From Schlegelella_A sp035995885 (lineage in GTDB: Bacteria > Pseudomonadota > Gammaproteobacteria > Burkholderiales > Burkholderiaceae_C), in NCBI GenBank assembly GCA_035995885.1, contig DASYKC010000156.1, forward strand, positions 33,169 to 97,168: a stretch of DNA of 64,000 nt, read 5' to 3'. How positions within the stretch are numbered: position 1 is the first letter of the stretch; every line of letters begins with the position of its first letter. The position numbers and the translations under genes are program-made. Under the pieces are notes generated by a model. The model ran no database searches. It had not been told where the DNA came from and saw only the letters and a list, made by a program, of their open reading frames with translations. This document shows, in pieces, positions 16,787 to 25,076 of this stretch.

Positions 16787-17701
16787 TCCGTACGCCTGCT
16801 CGGTGAGCACCTCGAGCAGCATCGCGTGCGGGACGCGGCCGTCGATGATGTGGACCGTGTTGACGCCGTTCTTGGCCGCGTCGAGCGCCGACTGGATCTT
16901 CGGCAGCATGCCGCCCGAGATCGTGCCGTCGGCGAACAACTCGTCGATCTCGCGCGCGGTGAGGTCGGTGAGGAGCTTGCCGGACTTGTCGAGCACGCCC
17001 GGCGTGTTGGTGAGCATCATCAGCTTTTCGGCCTTCAGCACCTCGGCGAGCTTGCCGGCGACGACGTCGGCGTTGATGTTGTAGTTCTCGTTGTCGGCGC
17101 CGAAGCCGAGCGGCGAGATGACCGGGATGAAGGCGTCGTCCTGCAGCGCCTTGACGACGCTCGGGTCGATCGACTCGATCTCGCCGACCGCGCCGACGTC
17201 GTGCTCCTTGCTCGGGTCGTTGAGGTCCATCATGCGCAGCTTCTTGGCGCGGATCAGGCCGCCGTCGCGGCCCGTCAAACCGACCGCCTTGCCGCCGGCG
17301 ACGTTGATCAGGCCGACGATGTCCTGCTGGACCTGGCCGGCGAGCACCCACTCGACGACTTCCATCGTCTCGTCGTCGGTGACGCGCATGCCCTGGATGA
17401 ACTGGCCCTTCTTGCCGATCTTGGCGAGCGCCTCCTCGATCTGCGGCCCGCCGCCGTGGACGACGACGGGGTTCATGCCGACCAGCTTCAGGAGGACGAC
17501 GTCCTCGGCGAAATCCTGCTGCAGCGCCGGGTCGGTCATGGCGTTGCCGCCGTACTTGATGACGATCGTCTTGCCGTGGAACCTGCGGATGTAGGGCAGC
17601 GCCTGGGCCAGGATCTCGGCCTTGTCGCGCGGCGAGACGTGCGAGAGGTCGGGGTCGACAGAAACGGCAACGGCAGCGGCAGCGGGAGGCTCGGCGGTCA
17701 T
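16766..17701 (-). CDS. argB: acetylglutamate kinase
   Basis: ArgB phosphorylates N-acetylglutamate in arginine synthesis. The 311-residue product has the amino-acid kinase core: IVIKYGGNAM (phosphate-binding Lys), VVVHGGGPQI, the NAG-binding GLTGRDGGLI, NINADVVAG and the C-terminal GRVPHAMLLEVLTEQAYGTMI. ATG 17701 gives a ~20-residue Ala-rich leader before SHVSPRDKAEIL, normal for Burkholderiales. It is probably the first gene of the 13-gene minus-strand run ending in tatC. Confidence 0.97.
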   Translation of the reverse strand: MTAEPPAAAAVAVSVDPDLSHVSPRDKAEILAQALPYIRRFHGKTIVIKYGGNAMTDPALQQDFAEDVVLLKLVGMNPVVVHGGGPQIEEALAKIGKKGQFIQGMRVTDDETMEVVEWVLAGQVQQDIVGLINVAGGKAVGLTGRDGGLIRAKKLRMMDLNDPSKEHDVGAVGEIESIDPSVVKALQDDAFIPVISPLGFGADNENYNINADVVAGKLAEVLKAEKLMMLTNTPGVLDKSGKLLTDLTAREIDELFADGTISGGMLPKIQSALDAAKNGVNTVHIIDGRVPHAMLLEVLTEQAYGTMIRSR

Positions 17702-17768
17702 GGGCAAGGGGTCCGGGGAAGCTGGCGAATGCCGCCAGAATCGTAACCTTCGACGGAGACTTCCCCGC

Positions 17769-18770
17769 ATGCAACGCCACTCTCTTTTGCGCCTGCGCCT
17801 GCGCCGCGCCGCGACCGCGCTCGCCTTCGTCGCCGCATCCGGCGCCGTGCCGGCGCAGCCCGCGCCGGCGACCGACTGGCCGAAGGGCCCGGTCCGCATC
17901 GTCGTCCCGTACGGCCCGGGCTCGACGCCCGACATCATCGCCCGCATCGTCGGCGACAAGCTCGCCAAGCGCACGGGCCAGCCGATGATCGTCGACAACA
18001 AGGCGGGCGCGAGCGGCAACCTCGGCACCGACGCGATCGCCAAGGCGGCGGCCGACGGCTCGACGATCGGCGTCAGCATCGCCGGCCCGCTCGGCGTCAA
18101 CGCGCTGCTGTTCAAGAAGATGCCGTACGACGCCAAGGACCTCGAGCTCGTCAGCATCGCCGCGACGCAGCCGAGCGTTCTCGTCGTCCCGGCGACGCTC
18201 GGCGTCGCGACGACCGACGAGCTGGTCGCGCTGATGAAGAAGAACCCGGGCAAGTACAACTACGCGTCGATGGGCGCGGGCAGCATCTCGCACCTGGCGA
18301 TGGAGTCGCTGGCGTCGAAGAGCGGCACGAGCGTTGTCCACGTGCCGTATGCCGGCTCGGGACCGGCGGTGACCGCGCTGCTCTCGGGCAACGCCGACAT
18401 CGCCGTCCTGCCGGCGGCCGCGGTGATGCCGCAGATCAAGGCCGGCAAGATCAAGGCGCTCGCGGTGGCGACGGCGAAGCGCTCGGCGGCGCTGCCCGAG
18501 CTGCCGACGCTCGCCGAGGCAGGCCTCAAGGACATCCAGGCCGATGCCTGGATGGGCTTCGTCGTGCCGGCGAAGACGCCCGACGCCATCGTCAGGCGCC
18601 TGCACGCCGAGCTGGTGGCGATCCTCGCCGACCCCGAGGTGCGCGAGAAGCTGAAGCTGCAGTACATGGACGTCGTCGCCGACACGCCGGCCGAGGCGCG
18701 CGCCGTGCTCGCCGCGGACGTCGAGCGCTGGCGGCCGATCATCCAGAAGAACAACATCACGCTGGACTAG
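17769..18770 (+). CDS. Bug-family (TctC-like) periplasmic solute-binding protein
   Basis: The 333-residue protein has a signal peptide (MQRHSLLRLRLRRAATALAFVAASGAVPAQP) and the Bug core VRIVVPYGPGSTPDIIARIV, VVDNKAGASGNLGT-like MIVDNKAGASGNLGTDAIAK, HVPYAGSGPAVTALLSG and AGKIKALAV. Bug proteins bind small carboxylates and related solutes, and most are orphans without TctAB, as here. It is divergent from argB and 7 bases before an FAD oxidoreductase, so the two likely share an mRNA and perhaps a substrate. Confidence 0.93.
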   Translation: MQRHSLLRLRLRRAATALAFVAASGAVPAQPAPATDWPKGPVRIVVPYGPGSTPDIIARIVGDKLAKRTGQPMIVDNKAGASGNLGTDAIAKAAADGSTIGVSIAGPLGVNALLFKKMPYDAKDLELVSIAATQPSVLVVPATLGVATTDELVALMKKNPGKYNYASMGAGSISHLAMESLASKSGTSVVHVPYAGSGPAVTALLSGNADIAVLPAAAVMPQIKAGKIKALAVATAKRSAALPELPTLAEAGLKDIQADAWMGFVVPAKTPDAIVRRLHAELVAILADPEVREKLKLQYMDVVADTPAEARAVLAADVERWRPIIQKNNITLD

Positions 18771-18777
18771 CCCGGCG

Positions 18778-20142
18778 ATGCACGCGTCGACCGTCGTCGA
18801 GCCGGCACGCGCGACCCCGGTCTTTGGCGAGTACGACATCGTCGTCCTCGGCGGCGGGCCGGCCGGCATCGCCGCGGCGACGGCGGCGGCGCGGCGCGGC
18901 GCGCGCACGCTCGTCGTCGAGCGCTACGGCTTTCTCGGCGGCATGGGCACCGCGGCCGGCGTCACCAACTTCTGCGGCCTGCACGCCAATGTCCACGGCA
19001 CGATCCGGCGCGTCGTCCGCGGCGTCGCCGACGAGCTGCTCGAGCGCATGCGCGCGCTCGACGGCCTCAGCGAGCCGCATCTCGTGTTCGCCAAGATCTT
19101 CGCCCAGGCCTACGACAACGCGGCGCTCAAGTGCGCGGCCGATGCGATGCTGCTCGCGGCGGGCGCCGAGCTGCTCTTCCATGCGGTCGCGGTCGGCGTC
19201 GTGCGCGGCGACACCGGCTCGATCGACGCCTTGCTCGTCGAGACCCGGTCCGGTCGCTTCGCGATCCGCGCGGCGACCTTCATCGATTGCTCGGGCGACG
19301 GCGACCTCGGCCACTTCGCCGGCGTCGCCATGCAGGCGAGCGGGCCGCTGCTCTTTCCGACGCTGATGTTTCGCGTCGGTCACGTCGACGACGCGCGCGC
19401 CGGCGAGGCGTGGCGAACGATCCCGGCGCTGATGGACGCGGCCGAGGCGGCCGGCGAGTTCCGCTTCCCGCGCCGCGGCGCGATCGTCCGGCCGCAGCGC
19501 CATGGCGGCGAATGGCGCGTCAACGTCACCCAGCTGAAGAACGCCGACGGCTCGGCGGTCGACGGCACCGACGCGAAGTCGCTCTCGCGCGGCGAGGTCG
19601 AGGGCCGGCGCCAGGCGATCGACTACCTGCGCTTCCTGCGTGCGCGCGTTGCCGGCTTCGAGCGCGCGTACCTGCTCGAGATCGCGCCGCAGGTCGGCAT
19701 CCGCGAGACGCGCCGGCTCGCCGGCGAGTACGTGCTGAGCGGCGACGACGTCGTCGCCTGCGCGAGCTTCGCCGATTCGATCGGCGTCAACGGCTGGCCG
19801 CTCGAGCTGCACGTCGCCGGCGACGTCGAATGGCGCTGGCCGCCGATCCCCGAGTCGCGCGGCTTCAACCAGCTGCCGCTGCGCATGCTGCTGCCGCACC
19901 GCGACGGCGCCGGCGGCGCGACCAACCTGCTCATCGCCGGCCGCTGCGCCTCGATGAGCCACGACGGCCAGTCGGCGGCGCGCGTCTCGGGCGCCTGCTT
20001 CGCGATGGGCCAGGCGGCGGGCACGCTCGCCGCCCTCGCCGGCCGCTCGCTCGGCCTGCGCGAGGTACCGGTCGAGACCCTGCAGGCGGCGCTGCGTGCC
20101 GACGGCGCCTACCTCGGCGACGGCGCGCTGCCGGAAGCGTGA
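18778..20142 (+). CDS. FAD-dependent oxidoreductase (PF12831 type)
   Basis: The 454-residue protein begins with a Rossmann ADP-binding motif (DIVVLGGGPAGIAAATAAARRG, residues about 20-42) followed by the Glu (VVERYGFLGGMGT) that contacts FAD ribose, the FIDCSGDGDLG motif near residue 165 and a C-terminal AGRCASMSHDGQSAARVSGACFAMGQAAGT flavin segment. These mark the FAD_oxidored family; substrates are mostly unknown. No membrane or signal segment is present. It is paired with the Bug protein upstream, hinting at oxidation of an imported solute. Confidence 0.88.
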   Translation: MHASTVVEPARATPVFGEYDIVVLGGGPAGIAAATAAARRGARTLVVERYGFLGGMGTAAGVTNFCGLHANVHGTIRRVVRGVADELLERMRALDGLSEPHLVFAKIFAQAYDNAALKCAADAMLLAAGAELLFHAVAVGVVRGDTGSIDALLVETRSGRFAIRAATFIDCSGDGDLGHFAGVAMQASGPLLFPTLMFRVGHVDDARAGEAWRTIPALMDAAEAAGEFRFPRRGAIVRPQRHGGEWRVNVTQLKNADGSAVDGTDAKSLSRGEVEGRRQAIDYLRFLRARVAGFERAYLLEIAPQVGIRETRRLAGEYVLSGDDVVACASFADSIGVNGWPLELHVAGDVEWRWPPIPESRGFNQLPLRMLLPHRDGAGGATNLLIAGRCASMSHDGQSAARVSGACFAMGQAAGTLAALAGRSLGLREVPVETLQAALRADGAYLGDGALPEA

Positions 20143-20239
20143 AGGCTCTTGCATTCGCGCCGCCGCGCCTGACGTCGTTCTCTGTAATCATCGGCTGCGT
20201 GGCACAGACCAAGCAGCATTTGACCAAGCGAGAGCCATC

Positions 20240-20980
20240 ATGACCCGACCCTCTTCTGCCCTGGCCTCGGCGCCGCGCCGATCCGTGCTCTTCGCCGGCC
20301 TCGTCGCCGCGCTCGCGATCGGCGCCTTCGCGCCGCGGTCGACGAACGCCGGCGAGTCGGCAGTGAAGATCGCGCCGCCTGCCGTCGACGCGACGAGCGC
20401 CGCCGCCGGCACGCAGACGGCGGTATTCGCCGGCGGCTGCTTCTGGGGCGTGCAGGGCGTCTTCCAGCGCGTCAACGGCGTCGTCCAGGCGCTCTCGGGC
20501 TATGCCGGCGGCGCCAAGGAGTCGGCGCAGTACGAGTTGGTCGGCAGCGGCCTCACCGGCCACGCCGAGTCGGTGAAGATCACCTACGACCCGAAGAAGG
20601 TGAGCTACGGCACGCTCCTGCAGATCTATTTCTCGGTCGCGCACGACCCGACCCAGCTCAACCGCCAGGACCCCGACAGCGGCCCCCAGTACCGCTCGGC
20701 GGTGTTCTATGCCGACGCGGCGCAGAAGGAAACGGCCGAGAAGTACATCGCCCAGCTCGACGCCGCCAAGTCGTACCCGAGGAAGATCGTCACCCAGGTC
20801 GTCCCGCTCGTCGCCTTCTATCCGGCCGAGGCCTATCACCAGGACTACCTGACGCTGCACCCCGACTCGGGCTACATCGCCCGCTTCGACCTGCCCAAGG
20901 TCGCCAACCTCAAGTCGATGTTCCCGCAGCAGTTCCGCGCCGAGCCCGCCCTCGTGATGGCCCGCGCCAAATCGCAATAG
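20240..20980 (+). CDS. msrA: exported peptide-methionine (S)-S-oxide reductase MsrA
   Basis: MsrA repairs methionine S-sulfoxide in proteins. The 246-residue product has a signal-like N-terminus (RRSVLFAGLVAALAIGAF, then cleavage near STNA) followed by the catalytic domain with GGCFWG (nucleophile Cys67), GYAGG, GHAESVKITYDP and PTQLNRQDPDSGPQYRS. Only one further conserved region is seen at the C-terminus; resolving cysteines common in cytosolic MsrA are absent after Cys67, so recycling may differ. The start is ATG 20240; the open frame before it overlaps the previous gene. Confidence 0.94.
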   Translation: MTRPSSALASAPRRSVLFAGLVAALAIGAFAPRSTNAGESAVKIAPPAVDATSAAAGTQTAVFAGGCFWGVQGVFQRVNGVVQALSGYAGGAKESAQYELVGSGLTGHAESVKITYDPKKVSYGTLLQIYFSVAHDPTQLNRQDPDSGPQYRSAVFYADAAQKETAEKYIAQLDAAKSYPRKIVTQVVPLVAFYPAEAYHQDYLTLHPDSGYIARFDLPKVANLKSMFPQQFRAEPALVMARAKSQ

Positions 20981-21070
20981 GAGATTGCAGCCGGGGCCCT
21001 GCCCGGCGCGAAGTCGGCACCGCCGACGAGCCCCACCCGGCCGACGCGCGTCGAGCGCAGTCGAGCCGGG

Positions 21071-23074
21071 TCAGAAATGGATGCCGCGCATCATCTGCGC
21101 CATCGCCACCGCCTCCGCCGACGGCTGGTACTTCTTCTCCTTGTCGCCCTTGGCCGCGGCGCTGTCCGGGAACATCCTGAACGTCGAGTTCATGACGATC
21201 TGCGCGACCCGCGGCACGAGCGCGTGCATCAGCTCGCCGGTGATGCCGAGCCGCGTCGCGATCCGCACCGGCTTTTCGACGCACGCCTCGGCGATCATGT
21301 TCGCCGCCTCTTCCGGCGCCAGCACCGGCACGTTGTCGTAGATCTTGGTCGGGCCGATCATCGGCGTTCGCACGAGCGGCATGTTGATGGTCGTGAAGGT
21401 GATGCCGATGTCGGCGTATTCGCTCGACGCGCAGCGCGTCCAGGCATCGAGCGCCGCCTTCGACGCGACGTAGGCCGAGAAGCGCGGCGCGTTGGTCAGC
21501 ACGCCGATCGAGCTGATGTTGACGATGTGGCCCTTCTTCTTCGCGACCATGCCGGGCAGGAGGCCCATCGTCACGCGCAGGCAGCCGAAGTAGTTGAGCT
21601 GCATGGTCCGCTCGAAGTCGTGGAAGCGCTCGTAGCTCGCCTCGATGGCGCGGCGGATCGAGCGGCCGGCGTTGTTGACGAGGAAGTCGACGCCGCCGTG
21701 CTGCGCGTTGAGCCAGTCGATCAGCGCCTTGCAGCTGGCCTCGTCGGCGATGTCGGCCGAGAAGGTCTCGACGGTCGCGCCCTTGCCGGCCTTCTCGAGG
21801 ATCTCGCGCTTGGCCTCGACCAGCTTGGCCGCGTCGCGGGCGCAGATGACGGTGATCGCGCCGGCCTCGGCGAACTTGCTCGCCGCCGCCAGGCCAATCC
21901 CCGACGAGCCGCCGGTGACGAGGACGACCTTGCCCGCGACCGTGCCGCGCAGCGAATGGTCGATCTTCAGCGCCGGATCGAGGTGGCGCTCCCAGTAGTC
22001 CCACAAACGCCAGGCGTAGTCGTCGAGCTTCGGGCATTCGATTCCCGAGCCCTTCAGCGCGGCGAGCGCCTCGCGGCAGTCGTAGCGCGTCGGGAAGTTG
22101 ACGAAGGTGAGCATGTCCTCGGGAAGGCCGAGGTCCTTCAGCACCGCCGCCTTGATGCGGCGCACCGGCGCGAGCGCCATCATTCCCTTCTTCACGCTCT
22201 TCGGGATGAAGCCGAGCAGCGCCGCGTTGACGAACAGGTTCATCTTCGGCGCGTGCGCCGCCTTGCCGATGATGTCGAGGACGTCGCCGACCCGGTAGCC
22301 GAGCGGATCGACGAGGTGAAAGCAGCGCCTGTTCAGATCGCTCTTCAGGTGGCTGATGTGGTCGAGCGCGGCGACGACGAAGTCGACCGGGACGATGTTG
22401 ATGCGGCCGCCCTCGATGCCGACCCCCGGCAGCCACGGCGGCAGCAGCTGGCGCATGCGCTGGATCAGCTTGAAGAAGTAGTACGGGCCGTCGATCTTGT
22501 CCATCTCGCCGGTGCGCGAATCGCCGACGACGAGCGCCGGCCGATACACCGTCCACGGCACCTTCGACTCGGTGCGGACGATCTTCTCGCTCTCGTGCTT
22601 GGTCATGAAATACGGATGGTCGAGGCCCTCGGCCTCGTCGAACATGTCCTCGCGGAAGACGCCTTCGTAGAGGCCGGCGGCGGCGATCGAGCTGACGTGG
22701 TGCAGGTGGCCGGCGTCGATCGCCTTCGCGAGCTCGACGACCGCGCGCGTCCCTTCGATGTTGGTCGCGATCTGCGACTCGGCGTCGGCCGAGAGGTCGT
22801 AGACCGCAGCCAGGTGATAGACGTGATCGACCTGGCCCTTCAGCTTCCTGATCGCATCGGCCGAGACGCCGAGCTTCTTCGCGGTCAGATCGCCGTACAC
22901 CGGCGCGACGCGCTTGCTGCCGCTCGCTTCGCCCCAGTAGTCGAGCAGCGCCGCCAGCTTGCCCTCGCTTTCCGGGCGGAGCAGGAAGTGGACGACGGTG
23001 CCGCGCCGGGCCAGCAAGGCCTTGACGAGCCGCTTGCCGATGAAGCCGGTGGCTCCGGTGACGAAATAGCGCAT
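21071..23074 (-). CDS. two-domain fatty acyl-CoA reductase (Maqu_2507/FAR-like SDR fusion)
   Basis: The 667-residue protein fuses two short-chain dehydrogenase units. Residues 1-360 form an extended SDR/thioester-reductase domain with TGATGFIGKRL (6-16), the catalytic Y155-FMT-K159 and substrate-domain helices. Residues 380-660 form a classical SDR with VTGGSSGIG (386-394), NNAG and Y535-VAS-K539. This layout is that of bacterial acyl-CoA reductases that take acyl-CoA through aldehyde to fatty alcohol for wax esters. ATG 23074 was chosen; the open frame upstream covers another gene. No wax ester synthase is in the window, so the end product is inferred. Confidence 0.88.
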   Translation of the reverse strand: MRYFVTGATGFIGKRLVKALLARRGTVVHFLLRPESEGKLAALLDYWGEASGSKRVAPVYGDLTAKKLGVSADAIRKLKGQVDHVYHLAAVYDLSADAESQIATNIEGTRAVVELAKAIDAGHLHHVSSIAAAGLYEGVFREDMFDEAEGLDHPYFMTKHESEKIVRTESKVPWTVYRPALVVGDSRTGEMDKIDGPYYFFKLIQRMRQLLPPWLPGVGIEGGRINIVPVDFVVAALDHISHLKSDLNRRCFHLVDPLGYRVGDVLDIIGKAAHAPKMNLFVNAALLGFIPKSVKKGMMALAPVRRIKAAVLKDLGLPEDMLTFVNFPTRYDCREALAALKGSGIECPKLDDYAWRLWDYWERHLDPALKIDHSLRGTVAGKVVLVTGGSSGIGLAAASKFAEAGAITVICARDAAKLVEAKREILEKAGKGATVETFSADIADEASCKALIDWLNAQHGGVDFLVNNAGRSIRRAIEASYERFHDFERTMQLNYFGCLRVTMGLLPGMVAKKKGHIVNISSIGVLTNAPRFSAYVASKAALDAWTRCASSEYADIGITFTTINMPLVRTPMIGPTKIYDNVPVLAPEEAANMIAEACVEKPVRIATRLGITGELMHALVPRVAQIVMNSTFRMFPDSAAAKGDKEKKYQPSAEAVAMAQMMRGIHF

Positions 23075-23184
23075 GCAGGACTCCCTGGCCGCGGTGCGCA
23101 CCTCGCGACCGCGTTCGGAGGATTCTTGTGCAGGCGGCTGCGCCCGACGCGCGGGGCAAACCCGACTGGCGCGCACGGCGGCGG

Positions 23185-23781
23185 CTACGCCGGCGGGCAG
23201 CGCGCCTTCCAGTTCGCCTCGAAGCGCTCGAAATCGGCGCGCTCGCCGGCCGACATCGTGTCGAGCTTCTTGCGCCGGCCGTGGGCGATGCGGTACATCT
23301 CGTCGCACTGCTCGCGGGTCTGGGTGACGAGATCGCGTTCGCGCTTCTCGACGGCGAGCTGGCTGTTGCGCGCATCGCGTTGCTTCGCCAGCTCTTCGAC
23401 GAATCGCTTGCGGGCCGCCAGATCGTCTTCGCTGCAACGCTCCTGGTACGAGTTGCGGAGCTCGTACAGCGCGCGCGCGGCCAGGCCGCGTGCCGGGCCG
23501 GTGCGCAGCGCCTCGGCGAGCCCGGCGCAGGGCGGATTCAGGTATTCCAGGTAGCTCGATGCCTTCGCCGCCGCCGGCGTGCTGGACAACGAGACCGGGC
23601 GAGCGTCGCGCGCCGGCCCGCTCGCAGCGGACCCGGTCGCGACGCCGCCGACGCAAGGCCGGTCCGACAGCGACGTCTGGCCATCGACGGTGCACCGGTA
23701 CAGCGTCCGCTGCGCCGACGCTTCGCCACCGGACCAGAGCGCGAGCCCCACCAGCAGGCAACGGAACGTCGCGGTCGTCAT
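23185..23781 (-). CDS. exported DUF4124-type protein
   Basis: The 198-residue protein has a signal peptide (MTTATFRCLLVGLALWSGGEASA) followed by RTLYRCTVDGQTSLSDRPC, the short DUF4124 domain typical of small betaproteobacterial periplasmic proteins, and then a charged helical region (YLEYLNPPCAGLAEAL to the C-terminus) rich in Arg and Glu with a probable coiled coil. The function is unknown. ATG 23781 was chosen over the upstream in-frame start because it begins the signal peptide. Confidence 0.78.
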   Translation of the reverse strand: MTTATFRCLLVGLALWSGGEASAQRTLYRCTVDGQTSLSDRPCVGGVATGSAASGPARDARPVSLSSTPAAAKASSYLEYLNPPCAGLAEALRTGPARGLAARALYELRNSYQERCSEDDLAARKRFVEELAKQRDARNSQLAVEKRERDLVTQTREQCDEMYRIAHGRRKKLDTMSAGERADFERFEANWKARCPPA

Positions 23782-23918
23782 GTCCAGCACCCCTCCTGCA
23801 CCGCCGAGTCTAGGCACCTTTAGGGGCGCCGCCCTATCAACCTAGTGTGCCCTCTCCAGTGCGCTTGCCTACAGTGCGGAGATCGCTGCCGAGCAGCGCC
23901 AACCCTCAGGAGAAGCTC

Positions 23919-24431
23919 ATGGTCAAGAAACTCAAGGCGATGGCCGACAAGAAGAAGAACGCGTCGGGCCTGTTCGACAGCAACCTCGCCGGCTCGGTCA
24001 AGGAATCGGCGCAGCAGATCTGGCTCGCCGGCATGGGCGCGTTCGCCAAGGCGCAGGCCGAAGGCCGCCAGGTGTTCGACGCGCTCGTCAAGGAAGGCGC
24101 GACGCTGCAGAAGAAGACGCAGAGCGCAGCCGAAGAGAAGTTCGGCGACGTCTCGAACAGGATGTCAAGCATGGCCGGCGACGTCACCGCCAAGGCCGGC
24201 AAGCACTGGGACAAGCTCGAGTCGATCTTCGAGGAGCGGACGGCCAAGGCGATGAAGAAGCTCGGCGTGCCGTCGTCGAAGGACGTCGAGGCGCTGATGG
24301 CGCGGATCGACGCCTTGTCGGCCCAGGTCGCGAGCGGCGCGAAGTCGGCGGCGCGCAAGACCGCGGCCAAGGCCGGCGTCAAGACGGCGCCCAGGAAGAC
24401 CGCGAAGAAGGCAGCGCGCAAGAGCGCCTGA
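23919..24431 (+). CDS. phasin family protein (PhaF/PhaI-like)
   Basis: The 170-residue protein combines a helical phasin domain (residues 15-115: SVKESAQQIWLAGMGAFAKAQ, then GRQVFDALVKEGATLQKK) with a Lys/Ala-rich C-terminal tail of AKK/RKT repeats, the layout of PhaF, whose tail binds DNA and whose head coats polyhydroxyalkanoate granules. ATG 23919 follows a CAGGAGAAG ribosome-binding site. It has its own intrinsic terminator downstream and no visible partner genes. Confidence 0.88.
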   Translation: MVKKLKAMADKKKNASGLFDSNLAGSVKESAQQIWLAGMGAFAKAQAEGRQVFDALVKEGATLQKKTQSAAEEKFGDVSNRMSSMAGDVTAKAGKHWDKLESIFEERTAKAMKKLGVPSSKDVEALMARIDALSAQVASGAKSAARKTAAKAGVKTAPRKTAKKAARKSA

Positions 24432-24451
24432 TCGGCTTTCCGGCTCGTCGT

Positions 24452-24475
24452 GAGGACGCTCCGGCGTCCTCTTTT
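24452..24475 (+). terminator. intrinsic terminator of the phasin gene
   Basis: A perfect 8-bp stem GAGGACGC/GCGTCCTC (24452-24459 and 24464-24471) with a 4-base loop is followed directly by TTTT (24472-24475), 20 bases after the phasin stop codon. Confidence 0.85.
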
Positions 24476-24488
24476 CGTTGCTGTCGCC

Positions 24489-24971
24489 TCAGCGCGTGTA
24501 CTGGCCCGGGAAGAACCAGATGAGGCCGGCGGTCATGACGAAGTAGCGGCCGAACTTGCCGACCGCCATGTAGGCCAGGCACGGCCAGAACGGCAGCTGC
24601 AGCCAGCCGGCGACGGCGCAGAGCGGATCGCCGACGATCGGCAGCCACGACAGCAGGCACGCCTTCGGGCCGAAGCGGCGCAGCCAGCGCAGGGCGCGGC
24701 TGTCGCGGTGCTTGTGCGTCATGTGCTCGTAGGCGCGCTCGGCGCCGTAGCCCATCCACCACGTGAGGGCGCCGCCGAGCGTCGCGCCGGCGGTCGCGAC
24801 GAGGATCGCTGGCCAGAACATGTCGGGGTTGAGCTTGACGAGGGCGAACACCGCCGGCTCGGAGCCGAGCGGGATCAGCGTCGCGGCGATGAAGGCGATG
24901 AAGAAGACTGTCGACAGGCCCACTTGCGGCAACGCGAGCGCCGCCATGAGCGCGTCGATCCAGGAATCCAT
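24489..24971 (-). CDS. YqaA/DedA-like SNARE-associated membrane protein
   Basis: The 160-residue protein has four to five hydrophobic segments and the DedA-superfamily features FIAATLIPLGSEPAVFALV, ATLGGALTWWMGYG and LLSWLPIVGDPLCAVAGWL, the last holding the conserved Pro/Asp/Gly turn. It resembles the YqaA branch, whose members may handle lipids or proton-dependent transport; the role here is unknown. An upstream in-frame start would add 13 residues; ATG 24971 places the first helix normally. Confidence 0.85.
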   Translation of the reverse strand: MDSWIDALMAALALPQVGLSTVFFIAFIAATLIPLGSEPAVFALVKLNPDMFWPAILVATAGATLGGALTWWMGYGAERAYEHMTHKHRDSRALRWLRRFGPKACLLSWLPIVGDPLCAVAGWLQLPFWPCLAYMAVGKFGRYFVMTAGLIWFFPGQYTR

Positions 24972-25076
24972 CGAATCGATTATCGAGCCCGCGAACACGG
25001 GGGTTCGCACTGAAAAATCCGGCGAAATCCGGCCGCTATACTGCTGCCTCGTTTTTCAGCACCCCCGCTTTCCCCC

